DNA of 64,000 nt from Tolypothrix sp. NIES-4075 (GTDB lineage: Bacteria; Cyanobacteriota; Cyanobacteriia; Cyanobacteriales; Nostocaceae). Of the stretch, positions 9,101 to 16,774 are shown one piece after another. Position numbers and translations under genes: made by a program. Position 1 is the first letter of the stretch; each line of letters begins with the position of its first letter. The stretch covers positions 262,473 to 326,472 of the forward strand of contig NZ_BDUC01000005.1 of NCBI RefSeq assembly GCF_002218085.1, in the 5' to 3' direction. The notes under the pieces were generated by a model. That model saw only the letters and a program-made list of their open reading frames with translations, searched no databases and was not told the DNA's origin.

Positions 9101-10693
9101 ATGCGAATTTTACTGGTGTATCCTATATTTCCCAAAACCTTTTGGTCATACGAAAAAATCTTGGAATTAGTTAATCGCAAGGTTTTATTACCACCTTTAG
9201 GTTTAGTAACAGTAGCAGCGATTTTGCCACAAGAATGGGAATTCAAACTTGTGGATCGCAACATTCGCAGTGCAACTGAAGAAGAATGGGCATGGGCAGA
9301 TGTGGTGATTTTATCCGCAATGATTGTCCAAAAAGCAGATTTACTCGACCAAATTAAAGAAGCAAAAAGACGTGGAAAGTTAGTTGCGGTGGGTGGTCCT
9401 TACCCGACTTCCGTACCCCACGAAGTTGAGGGAGTAGGCGCAGATTTTCTCATTCTTGATGAAGGAGAAATTACTCTGCCAATGTTTATTGATGCAATCA
9501 AGCGAGGAGAAACATCTGGCGTTTTCCGTGCTACCGAAAAACCCGATGTGACATCTACACCCATACCCCGCTTTGATTTACTAGAACTTGATGCTTATGA
9601 CATGATGTCAGTTCAGTTTTCGCGGGGTTGCCCTTTTCAATGCGAATTTTGTGACATCATTGTTCTTTATGGTCGCAAACCACGCACCAAAACACCAGCA
9701 CAACTATTAGCAGAATTAGATTGTCTTTATAAGTTGGGTTGGCGTCGTGGTGTTTTCATGGTAGATGATAACTTTATCGGCAACAAACGTAACGTTAAAT
9801 TGTTGCTGAAAGAGTTAAAAGTTTGGATGGCAGAACATCAGTATCCCTTTGCGTTTGACACTGAAGCTTCCATTGATTTAGCGCAAGATCCAGAAATGAT
9901 GGAATTGATGGTTGAGTGCGGTTTCGCTGCCGTATTTTTGGGAATTGAAACACCTGATGAAGACAGTCTGCAACTAACGAAGAAGTTTCAAAATACCCGC
10001 AGTTCGCTAACAGAAGCGGTGGAAAGTATCATTAAAGCTGGATTGCGTCCGATGGCTGGCTTTATTATCGGCTTTGATAACGAAAAAGCAGGTGCAGGTG
10101 ATCGCATTGTCCGTTTTGCCGAATTAGCAGCAATTCCCTCTACCACCTTTGCCATGTTGCAAGCGCTACCCAATACAGCATTGTGGCATCGTCTGAAAAA
10201 AGAAGGACGACTGCGGGAAAATCAAGACGGCAACATCAATCAAACTACCTTGATGAACTTTATCGCCACCCGTCCTTTAGAAGATATTGCCAGAGAATAC
10301 ATTGAGGCTTTTTGTGCTTTATATGACCCAGTAAAATATTTAGACCGCACCTATCGCTGCTTTCTGATGATGGGTGGTCCAAGTTGGACACGACCAGCCA
10401 AGATGCCAGATTTGGTGATTCTCAGAGCATTCCTAATTATTATCTGGCGACAAGGAATCAAACGCGAAACTCGGTGGAAATTCTGGCATCACTTGTTTAG
10501 CATCATCAAGCGTAACCCAAGAGCTTTAGAGCATTACCTCTCAGCTTGCGCTCATATCGAACATTTCTTCGAGTATCGTCAAATTGTGCGCGATCAAATT
10601 GAATCTCAGTTAGCTGAGTATTTAGCACAAGGTGCAGAAAAGCCCTATGAGGTTAAAGTTGAGGCAAAAGCCGAGGCAGTAGCATCCAAATAA
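9101..10693 (+). CDS. B12-binding domain radical SAM protein (BchE-like, DUF4070 type)
   Basis: A 530-residue enzyme. Residues about 1-150 form a cobalamin-binding-type Rossmann domain (MRILLVYPIFPKTFW, VGGPYPTSVPHEV, LDEGE). The radical SAM core follows, with the [4Fe-4S] cysteines in SRGCPFQCEFCDI (about 176-188; CxxxCxxC), then FMVDDNFIGN and GIETPDEDSL. The C-terminal third matches the DUF4070 type (TRPLEDIAREYIEAFCALYDP). Relatives include BchE-like and hopanoid-modifying methylases or oxidoreductases; the substrate is not evident. The N-terminus is well formed and the start is the ATG at 9101. Expected in the cytosol with a cobalamin and S-adenosylmethionine requirement. Confidence 0.88.
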   Translation: MRILLVYPIFPKTFWSYEKILELVNRKVLLPPLGLVTVAAILPQEWEFKLVDRNIRSATEEEWAWADVVILSAMIVQKADLLDQIKEAKRRGKLVAVGGPYPTSVPHEVEGVGADFLILDEGEITLPMFIDAIKRGETSGVFRATEKPDVTSTPIPRFDLLELDAYDMMSVQFSRGCPFQCEFCDIIVLYGRKPRTKTPAQLLAELDCLYKLGWRRGVFMVDDNFIGNKRNVKLLLKELKVWMAEHQYPFAFDTEASIDLAQDPEMMELMVECGFAAVFLGIETPDEDSLQLTKKFQNTRSSLTEAVESIIKAGLRPMAGFIIGFDNEKAGAGDRIVRFAELAAIPSTTFAMLQALPNTALWHRLKKEGRLRENQDGNINQTTLMNFIATRPLEDIAREYIEAFCALYDPVKYLDRTYRCFLMMGGPSWTRPAKMPDLVILRAFLIIIWRQGIKRETRWKFWHHLFSIIKRNPRALEHYLSACAHIEHFFEYRQIVRDQIESQLAEYLAQGAEKPYEVKVEAKAEAVASK

Positions 10694-10868
10694 AAGCACC
10701 TGCATTCTAGTAGTGCGATCGCACAAATCCTAACATCACAAATGCGATCGCCTAATTTCCCATCTTTTCTTGACCGATCTGGACACAATCCCAGCGTATT
10801 CGATTACACATTACCAAGATGGTAAAAGCAAAACCTTGACTGCCTAAACACAGAAAAATTAGACTGTG

Positions 10869-10893
10869 TACAATTGTGCATACTATAATTGTA
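10869..10893. promoter_or_regulatory. Inverted repeat abutting brnT start, possible operator
   Basis: TACAATT (10869-10875) and AATTGTA (10887-10893) are inverted copies ending on the first base of the brnT ATG. BrnTA modules are known to be autorepressed by the ribbon-helix-helix BrnA, so an operator here is plausible, but binding is inferred. Confidence 0.45.
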
Positions 10894-11165
10894 TGGAGTA
10901 TGAATGGGATACTAACAAAGCAAAATCCAATTACCAAAAACATGGTATTGACTTTGCGGATGCAGTATCTGTATTTGCAGATGATTTTGCTATTACTGTG
11001 ATGGATGAGCATCCAGATGAAGAGCGGTTTGTGACGATAGGTATGGATGCTATGAGTATAATTATAGTTGTTGTTTATACGTTGCGGGCTGACAGTTGTA
11101 TTCGGTTAATATCGGCTTGTAAAGCAACTAGGAGAGAACGTCACCAGTATGAGTCAGAGGGATAA
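10893..11165 (+). CDS. brnT: BrnT family toxin (RelE-like ribonuclease)
   Basis: The toxin of a type II toxin-antitoxin pair, expected to cut RNA and arrest growth unless bound by BrnA. From the ATG at 10893 the protein is 90 residues and begins MEYEWDTNKAKSNYQKHGIDF, the BrnT family N-terminus (E/W-D-xxK-xxxxKHGIDF). RRERHQYE near the C-terminus is the conserved basic end. An upstream frame from 10866 adds nine residues with no family support. BrnA starts 3 bases after the stop, so the two are co-translated. The middle reads IIVVVYTLR where relatives usually have VVY..R; nothing obviously missing. Confidence 0.88.
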   Translation: MEYEWDTNKAKSNYQKHGIDFADAVSVFADDFAITVMDEHPDEERFVTIGMDAMSIIIVVVYTLRADSCIRLISACKATRRERHQYESEG

Positions 11166-11168
11166 ATC

Positions 11169-11438
11169 ATGGATACTGAGTATGATTTGATTCAAGGTAA
11201 ACGTGGAGCTATTGAGCCTACAGCCGAAGGTAAAACAAGGATTACAATACGCTTAGATGATGATATTTTGACGTGGTTCCGCGAACAAGTCCATCTTGCT
11301 GGTGGTGGAAACTATCAGAGTTTGATAAATAATGCATTGCGTGAATATGTGCAACAGCGTCGAGAACCTTTAGAGGAAATTTTACGGCGAGTTGTGCGCG
11401 AAGAATTGAGTCAGATACAGATGCGGGTTATTGAGTAG
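11169..11438 (+). CDS. brnA: BrnA family antitoxin
   Basis: An 89-residue antitoxin with a ribbon-helix-helix DNA-binding domain: KTRITIRLDDDILTWFREQ forms the strand and first helix, and GNYQSLINNALREYV the second helix (about residues 21-58). The C-terminal helix (EEILRRVVREELSQIQ) is the likely toxin-binding part. Lies 3 bases downstream of brnT. By analogy with studied BrnTA modules it should neutralise BrnT and repress the operon. Confidence 0.87.
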   Translation: MDTEYDLIQGKRGAIEPTAEGKTRITIRLDDDILTWFREQVHLAGGGNYQSLINNALREYVQQRREPLEEILRRVVREELSQIQMRVIE

Positions 11439-11446
11439 GATAATTG

Positions 11447-11655
11447 CACTCCATCCCTTCAACCCAACAAATGCGTAGCCGTAAGGCTTGTCGTTAGACA
11501 TCGCACTCCATCTCAATACGACCAAAACGCGAATCGCACTTCCCTAACATCACAAAAGTGATCGCACTCCAACCCAAACTAAATGTGATCGCATTCTCCC
11601 TCCCAAAATAACAAACGCGATCGCCATCCCTTCAACCTAATAAACGCGATCGCAT
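11447..11655. repeat. Degenerate HIP1-containing tandem repeat tract
   Basis: About six copies of a loose 30-40 base unit, each with a variant of GCGATCGCACTCC followed by C/A-rich CCCAACAAA-type sequence. Several HIP1 octamers are intact (e.g. near 11620 and 11646) and others decayed. No ORF with family support. Separates brnA from the HicA remnant. Confidence 0.6.
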
Positions 11656-11662
11656 GTGGCAT

Positions 11663-11881
11663 TTAGCTTGCTACCTTGTTCAAAAAACTGTTGAAGCGAT
11701 CGCTATCCATCAAGCAATTTTCCGACAGTATTCGTCGCACTGCAACTAAATGCAATCTTCTTACATAGGCTTGTTGCTCGTAACCAGGCAGAACTATTAA
11801 TGTACCAGATGATGGATGCTGGTAAATCTTTTGAGAACCAAAGGTCTGCATTGTTACAAACCCCGTCTCTAAGGCACTTAC
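11663..11881 (-). pseudogene. HicA-like toxin remnant, N-terminus lost
   Basis: Reading the minus strand from about 11881: VSALETGFVTMQTFGSQKIY, then QHPSSGTLIVLP, then YVRRLHLVAVRRIL, ending at a stop at 11663. The order 'LE..GF' - 'GSQKIY.HP' - 'VLP' matches HicA toxins (LExxGFxxxxxKGSHxxYxHP), where the His of GSH is the catalytic residue; here it is Gln. The frame is open upstream to a stop at 11951 but the sequence there belongs to the inverted-repeat element at 11886-12016, so the true N-terminus is missing. No HicB is adjacent. Most likely inactive. Confidence 0.55.
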
Positions 11882-11885
11882 AAGT

Positions 11886-12016
11886 AATAAAATGTTCCAC
11901 CCTCCGGGTTCATCAGTACGAATAGACGGAAACCGACCCCTGAGACTGATTCACCGTCAAAGCCAGATGCTCCTATCCGCAACCAACCATTTCAATACAC
12001 GGTGGAACATTTTATT
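11886..12016. mobile_element. 131-bp element with perfect 16-bp terminal inverted repeats
   Basis: Bases 11886-11901 (AATAAAATGTTCCACC) are the exact reverse complement of 12001-12016. The 99-base interior is more GC-rich than its surroundings and has no credible ORF. Size and ends fit a MITE-like element; a structured RNA is an alternative. It directly abuts the HicA remnant, as if its insertion removed the toxin's N-terminus. No clear target duplication was found. Confidence 0.55.
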
Positions 12017-12108
12017 TTTTGGATCTCCCTAAGAGCAATTTCTCTAATTCTGTGAATTTAATTTCTCTAACCATGATGACGAATCACTACAAATGCATCA
12101 CTGTTTAA

Positions 12109-12456
12109 ATGCCTCAAACACCTATTTCCTTATACCGTCAAGGCAATGCAAATTCTCCTAGAATGGATAATGTAAGACCAGATAAAGATATTGCGACATT
12201 TGAGGAGAAAGGTGTCATCTTTGTTACGACTACTTTACAAGATGGTGCATTACCCGGAGGTATTTCTACATTCGCAACTCCAGGACGAGGGAAAAATTGG
12301 TGGAAATTAGACCTAGGAACAGATATTCCTCGTGAACTAAAATTAGTTAATGACCGTGAGAATCACTGGTTATGGCAACCTAACGAAATTATGCCAATTG
12401 AGGACTATAAAATTGTACTCAGGCAGATTGGAGAAAAGTTATACAAAATCAGTTAA
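12109..12456 (+). CDS. Tse2-like ADP-ribosyltransferase-fold toxin
   Basis: A 115-residue protein that I align by eye to the Tse2 toxin fold: SLYRQGNANSPRMDNVRP at the N-terminus (Tse2 has LYR), GGISTF in the middle (Tse2 GGTSVF), then LGTDIPRELKLVND and HWLWQPNEIMPIEDYKIVL (Tse2 GTDIPPDLKV and HYTIMPAKPMYREVL). Tse2 is a cytosolic-acting toxin of Pseudomonas type VI secretion whose fold resembles ADP-ribosyltransferases. Here there is no secretion machinery, and a second small gene follows after 29 bases, so a toxin-antitoxin or similar module is more likely. Activity is inferred from fold only. Confidence 0.68.
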   Translation: MPQTPISLYRQGNANSPRMDNVRPDKDIATFEEKGVIFVTTTLQDGALPGGISTFATPGRGKNWWKLDLGTDIPRELKLVNDRENHWLWQPNEIMPIEDYKIVLRQIGEKLYKIS

Positions 12457-12485
12457 AAGTAAAATATATACTTTGGTTAGAAAAA

Positions 12486-12824
12486 ATGAAACTATCTTTT
12501 AAAGATATTCAGTTTATTATTTCAGCAATTGATAATTTAATAAACATATATAAAGAGCGCCTAAATAATGAAAATATAGATGATGATGAGATATCGGATC
12601 TTGGAAATGATTGTATGTTTTTGGAGGCGCTTCGTGTAAATTTGGAAAATAATTTAAAGCAAAATCTACCAGAAAATCAAAATAGTTTGCAACCAGATTT
12701 ACTAAAATTATCTGCACAGGATTTAAAGCTATCCGTTCTGCAATTACCAATTAGTCAGCGTTTGGTTTTGGTGGATGCGATTACTGAATCAATTAGGCAA
12801 GAATTATCATTGAGTCAAAGGTAA
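12486..12824 (+). CDS. Small helical protein, candidate antitoxin to the Tse2-like toxin
   Basis: 112 residues, mostly predicted helix and acidic in its first half (FKDIQFIISAIDNLINIYKE, DDDEISDLGND). The C-terminal part, SVLQLPISQRLVLVDAITES, resembles the short helical 'addiction module component' antitoxins (LPxxERLxLxExLxxSI). It begins 29 bases after the Tse2-like gene on the same strand with no intervening promoter that I can see. Function as antitoxin is inference from size, position and this motif; I do not recognise the first half. Confidence 0.55.
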   Translation: MKLSFKDIQFIISAIDNLINIYKERLNNENIDDDEISDLGNDCMFLEALRVNLENNLKQNLPENQNSLQPDLLKLSAQDLKLSVLQLPISQRLVLVDAITESIRQELSLSQR

Positions 12825-12959
12825 ATTTTGTGATGTTTCAAATTCCATATCATACACGCTGTAAAGCTAGCATGGGATTGAAAGCGGGATATTTTTCTAA
12901 AGGACGACCATCACTGACTTTCTCTTGTAATTTTCGAGCAATTGTCATAGCTCTTGTTA

Positions 12960-13124
12960 ATGCGGATTATTCAACAAGCGAAAAATCAAGGTGACGCAAC
13001 GGTGGCGATCAACTTTGAGCTAGGGGAGAAGGAATTTTTCAGCAACTTAAGTACATTTTTACGCTGGTTGTGCGATCGCATCATTTTAGAATTGACTAAA
13101 GAGAATCAAGCATTAGGCACATAA
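12960..13124 (+). pseudogene. Remnant of a cyanobacterial AAA-like (AAA_35) domain protein
   Basis: A 54-codon frame reading MRIIQQAKNQGDATVAINF, then FFSNLSTFLRWLCDRIILEL. This is the segment after the P-loop in the large cyanobacterial AAA-like proteins (RIIxxAxxQGYxTVxLxF...FLRWFCxxVxxEL). The Walker A motif upstream and the whole remainder are absent, so this is a fragment. The flanking 12825-12960 stretch carries another short open frame on the minus strand (12850-12948) that I cannot identify. Confidence 0.6.
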
Positions 13125-13140
13125 CTACTAAATAAACTAG

Positions 13141-13627
13141 ATGCACATTGGAAAATTGCTCAAAGCTTTGGTGCTAAGTCGGAACGATCGCTGCAATTAC
13201 TGCTATTTCTGGTTCTCTTTTCGGTGCAGCTACCCCAGTTCGCGCTGATAATAGCCAAAGCCAATATATTCATGAAGTTAGCTACCAGTTAGAGCGAGCA
13301 TTGTTGGCTTCTGGTTTACGTGGCTATACTTTAACCCACGAACCTATGATCGATGCACTTGATCGCGGTCGTTCAGATTATATCACAATAAATCTGCGTG
13401 CAGGTACATCATACGGCATAGTTGGAGTGTGCGATCGCGATTGTCAAGATTTAGATATTGCACTTTATGATAGCCGTGGAAATCTGATTACTTCTGATTT
13501 AGAAGATGATGATATTCCTGCCATCACCATAAATCCTTCTCGTAGTGGAACCTATCGAGTCCGAGTTGATATGGCTAATTGCAATACCAATGCTTGTTAC
13601 TACGGTATCGGTGTATTTGGTCAATAA
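13141..13627 (+). pseudogene. Secreted PPC-like protein with frameshift in signal peptide
   Basis: The ATG at 13141 opens a typical signal peptide start (MHIGKLLKALVLS). The natural continuation (GTIAAITAISGSLFGAATPVRA, cleavage after VRA) lies in the next frame, preceded there by a TAA at 13175. A one-base shift near 13175-13180 therefore joins the two. The mature part (about 130 residues) reads LASGLRGYTLTHEP... DYITINLRAGTSYGIVGVCD... SGTYRVRVDM, a beta-sandwich like pre-peptidase C-terminal/DVUA-type secreted domains, with paired cysteines (CDRDC, CNTNAC). The only in-frame start for the second part is TTG at 13301, which would give a leaderless 108-residue protein. Either a true frameshift mutation or a sequencing error. 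Confidence 0.65.
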
Positions 13628-13895
13628 AACCAACTGACCTTGCATAAACAAAGGGGCAAAGAGACAAACTTTATTTACGTCTTATGTCACTTTGCGCCTT
13701 TGATTTCTCGCCAAGCCTTTGAATCTAGCTTTAACCAGAGGCTTGGAAGCATTCCAGCCTCAAGCCGCAACACTATTAGATATTTTACCAGCTTGACTAG
13801 CCTTGACAAAACTTTACAAACCCTAGCTTCTTAAACTTTCTGAAAGAAGTATTTGTACTTTTATAAAGTATAATTAAGAATAAAGATAAAAAAGA

Positions 13896-13937
13896 CGGGC
13901 AACCTCCCTTGGCTAATATTGCCAAGATTGTTACCCG
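13896..13937. terminator. Long imperfect hairpin upstream of the ABC1 kinase gene
   Basis: CGGGCAACCTCCCTTGGC (13896-13913) pairs imperfectly with GCCAAGATTGTTACCCG (13921-13937) around a 7-base loop. Could terminate leftward or rightward transcription or be a repeat; no T-run. The region 13628-14073 otherwise holds no supportable gene. Confidence 0.4.
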
Positions 13938-14073
13938 GAAATGTAAAAAGTTTAATTGTTGTAGATAGTTGTAGATAAAAACTACAAATATATTGTCTTT
14001 GCAGCCAACTTGTAATTGGGCAAGACAAGCAAACAAAACAGTAAAGTTATCGGTTTAAGAGGCAAAGGTCGGC

Positions 14074-15783
14074 GTGGGTCAGTATCAACCTGCTCAGTTA
14101 ACGAGCTACAATCCAAAGGCGATCGCTCGCTACTACAGCTTGCGTCCCTGGCTAGGGATAGCGCGATCAATAAAGGTAGTTTGGTTTTTTGCGGGATTTA
14201 TTCTTGGTTTAAAGTGGGATGAATGGCGTGGAGAAGTTGAACGAAACAAGTTCAAACGAGCCATCCAGTTGCGAGAAATATTAACACGTCTGGGTCCAAC
14301 TTTTATTAAAGTAGGTCAGGCACTCTCGACACGACCGGACTTAATACGTAAAGATTTCTTAGACGAACTGGTAAAGCTACAAGACCAGTTGCCACCTTTT
14401 GATAATGCGATCGCTTATCGGATTATCGAAACTCAACTGAACGCAAGCGTTTCAGAAATTTATAGCGAATTGTCACCAACTCCAGTCGCGGCGGCTAGCT
14501 TAGGTCAAGTATACCGTGGTCGTCTCTACACCGGCGAAGAAGTAGCCGTAAAAGTGCAACGTCCTAATTTACGTCCGGTGATTACACTCGACCTTTATCT
14601 AATGCGCTGGGCAGCAGGTTGGCTGAGTCCTTGGTTGCCACTCAATCTCGGTCACGATTTAACTTTAATTGTGGACGAGTTTGGCACAAAGTTATTTGAA
14701 GAAATCGACTATATTAATGAAGGTCGCAACGCCGAAAAATTTGCGAGTAACTTCCGCAACGATCCGCAAGTCAAAATACCAGCTATTTATTGGAGTTATA
14801 CCAACACCCGTGTTTTAACTCTGGAATGGATTAACGGCTTCAAACTCACAGACACGAAAAATATCCGTGCGATCGGTTTAGATCCAGAAGCGATTATCCA
14901 AATTGGTGTCACCTCAGGTTTGCAACAGTTGTTAGAACATGGTTTCTTTCATGCAGATCCCCATCCGGGTAATTTGTTTGCCATGCCTGATGGTCGCATG
15001 GCTTACATTGACTTTGGCATGATGGATCAGCTAGAGGAAACCACCAAAGAAACTCTTGTAGATGCGTTAGTGCATGTAGTCAATAAAGATTATAATGACT
15101 TCGCCGAAGACTTGGTAAATTTAGGCTTTCTCACACCAGAAACGAATATTGCTCCGATTGTACCGGCATTAGAAACGGTGCTGGGAAACGCAATTGGTAA
15201 AAATGTCAAGGATTTTAATTTCAAGACAATTACCGATGAATTTTCGGAATTGATGTATGAATATCCTTTTCGAGTTCCGGCGAAGTTTGCCTTAATTATT
15301 CGTTCTCTGGTGACGCAAGAAGGTATTGCTTTAAGCCTCAATCCGAATTTTAAAATTGTCGAGGTAGCTTATCCTTACGTAGCACGAAGGTTGCTAACAG
15401 GAGATTCTCCAGGATTGCAGCGACGATTATTGAATGTGTTGTTCAAAGATGGTAAATTCCAGTGGCAGCGGTTAGAGAATTTAATTGCGATCGCTCGCAC
15501 TGATAACAACTTTGATTTATTACCAACAGCGCAATTAGGTTTACAATATTTGCTGTCTGATGAAGGCAAGTTTATCCAAAGACAGTTGCTGCTTGCTTTG
15601 ACTGAGGATGACCGTCTTCACACCGAAGAAGTTCAACGCTTGTGGAATCTGGTGAAAGATGACTTAAAGCCGAATCGTTTGTTGAATGTAGCGATCGGCA
15701 TTTTGACAGAATTCTCTAGAGAAAGCGCAGCCGCTATTTTACCGACTGCCACACATCTTGTTTCTTTTGGAAAAAAACAGTAA
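14074..15783 (+). CDS. ABC1/AarF/UbiB family atypical kinase
   Basis: 569 residues, within the range of cyanobacterial and chloroplast ABC1K proteins, which influence prenylquinone and lipid metabolism. The diagnostic KxGQ motif is KVGQALSTRPDL (about residues 76-87). An Ala-rich nucleotide loop follows (PVAAASLGQVYRGRL, about 138-152), then VAVKVQRP with the catalytic Lys, and HADPHPGNLF plus YIDFGMMDQ (about 290-318), the HxDxHPGN and DFG-equivalent metal-binding motifs. All key residues are present. Translation starts at GTG 14074 (GTGGGTCAGTATC); no in-frame ATG is upstream. The C-terminus shows a hydrophobic stretch near AAILPTATHLV. The substrate is not inferable. Confidence 0.9.
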   Translation: MGQYQPAQLTSYNPKAIARYYSLRPWLGIARSIKVVWFFAGFILGLKWDEWRGEVERNKFKRAIQLREILTRLGPTFIKVGQALSTRPDLIRKDFLDELVKLQDQLPPFDNAIAYRIIETQLNASVSEIYSELSPTPVAAASLGQVYRGRLYTGEEVAVKVQRPNLRPVITLDLYLMRWAAGWLSPWLPLNLGHDLTLIVDEFGTKLFEEIDYINEGRNAEKFASNFRNDPQVKIPAIYWSYTNTRVLTLEWINGFKLTDTKNIRAIGLDPEAIIQIGVTSGLQQLLEHGFFHADPHPGNLFAMPDGRMAYIDFGMMDQLEETTKETLVDALVHVVNKDYNDFAEDLVNLGFLTPETNIAPIVPALETVLGNAIGKNVKDFNFKTITDEFSELMYEYPFRVPAKFALIIRSLVTQEGIALSLNPNFKIVEVAYPYVARRLLTGDSPGLQRRLLNVLFKDGKFQWQRLENLIAIARTDNNFDLLPTAQLGLQYLLSDEGKFIQRQLLLALTEDDRLHTEEVQRLWNLVKDDLKPNRLLNVAIGILTEFSRESAAAILPTATHLVSFGKKQ

Positions 15784-16127
15784 CAAAAACTGTGGGTAAT
15801 GGGTAATGGGGAATGGGAAAAAACTATTCCCAATTCCCAATTCCCAATGACGGCAGGTGCTACAACGGAGGGAACCTCCGCAACGCACTGCCTCCCCAAT
15901 GCACCATGCCCCATGCCCAATTCCCAATTACCCCTTCTCTATGCACGCGGCACAGCGAGTGGGGAGCCAGTGCCGTGGGCGGGTTTCCCGACAGTCGTGC
16001 ATCTGGCGTGGTAACGAACATGACCGCGCTGGCTCACCAATTTCCAATTCCCAATTACCAATTACCAATTACCAATTCCCAATTCCCAATTCCCAATTAC
16101 CAATTCCCATATTAATCAGGAGTTTTC
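15784..16127. repeat. Low-complexity CCCAATTCC/TTACC tracts and dispersed repeat
   Basis: No gene. GGGTAATGGGGAATGGG and CCCAATTCCCAATTCCC tracts at 15793-15846, and a second run at 16038-16110, could pair with each other. Bases 16011-16037 are repeated exactly in inverse orientation at 28221-28247. ORFs read through this stretch are composed of the repeat (PNSQFPIPN) and are not real. Confidence 0.7.
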
Positions 16128-16502
16128 ATGTACTATTACCCTCTACATCCGCCATATTTTCTGTTAGCTGTTGGCTTATTTATTGCATTAACCTCTGGCG
16201 CAGCCTTATCTGGAACGCTAAAGTTAATTATGGAAAAAATGCAATTAAATAGTGTAGAAAAGTTAGGTTCTCGTTTTTGGAGCCGAAAATTATTTGTTCC
16301 ATTTCTTGGAATCGCTGGGGGTGTTTGTTTATTTCTTACATCAGGTTTTGAAATATTCGGTTTTCCACCATTCCTTGCTTATATAATTGGTGTACCGATT
16401 TCTCTTTTAACAAGCGTGCTAGTTTGGTTGCAGTTAGGAAGTATGCTGGCTTTTATAGAACGCCAAGGAATGACATCTCTAGACTTAGATTCTATGCCCT
16501 GA
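16128..16502 (+). CDS. Small membrane protein, function unknown
   Basis: 124 residues with three probable transmembrane segments: about 9-30 (PYFLLAVGLFIALTSGAAL), 58-78 (LFVPFLGIAGGVCLFLTSGF) and 86-110 (FLAYIIGVPISLLTSVLVWL). A positively charged loop (EKMQLNSVEKLGSRFWSRK) lies between the first two. I recognise no family motif. It has a good start context (AGGAGTTTTCATG) and a hairpin terminator directly downstream, which supports it being expressed. Not obviously linked to the kinase gene upstream. Confidence 0.75.
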   Translation: MYYYPLHPPYFLLAVGLFIALTSGAALSGTLKLIMEKMQLNSVEKLGSRFWSRKLFVPFLGIAGGVCLFLTSGFEIFGFPPFLAYIIGVPISLLTSVLVWLQLGSMLAFIERQGMTSLDLDSMP

Positions 16503-16511
16503 ATATAAATA

Positions 16512-16534
16512 TGGACACAGAAATGCTGTGTCCA
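16512..16534 (+). terminator. Hairpin terminator after small membrane protein gene
   Basis: TGGACACAG (16512-16520) and CTGTGTCCA (16526-16534) form a perfect 9-bp stem with a 5-base loop, 10 bases after the stop codon. The downstream sequence is AAATCTAATTT rather than a pure T-run. Confidence 0.65.
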
Positions 16535-16774
16535 AATCTAATTTATTGTGTTATGTCAAGTGCGTTTGATCGCTTATTATAAAAATCCTACGTCTTTCTC
16601 TGCGATGGGTGAATTTTGATAATACTCTAAATCTAAAATTTTAAAATATTTTCATTTAATATTGTTTAATTTATTAAAATAAAAATTAAGTATAACTACT
16701 GAAGTTAATAACTGTAGTATTTATACCAAATTTTTATAAAATTTTTTCTATCTAAAGTAGGAAATTAAAAAACA

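Noticed and set aside
10884..10889. TATAAT as the -10 box of brnTA
   Set aside because: It lies only 3 bases before the brnT ATG, so transcription would begin inside the gene.
11447..11655. CRISPR-like array
   Set aside because: Units are degenerate and HIP1-based, spacing is irregular and no cas gene is near.
11886..12016. Hammerhead ribozyme core (CTGATGA followed by a short stem and GGAAC on the minus strand)
   Set aside because: The conserved GAAA after stem II is not intact and no correctly placed cleavage-site stem was found.
12850..12948. Minus-strand fragment ALTRAMTIARKLQEKVSDG... ending at 12850
   Set aside because: Protein-like but too short to assign, no start or family; kept only as a note.
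13640..13834. 64-codon ORF after the frameshifted secreted protein
   Set aside because: Composition and lack of RBS suggest chance; it covers a common cyanobacterial intergenic repeat (GGGGCAAAGAGAC).
15799..16252. Overlapping ORFs of 71-131 codons
   Set aside because: Their sequence (PNSQFPIPNYQ) is a translation of the CCCAATTCC repeat; the real gene starts at 16128 in another frame.
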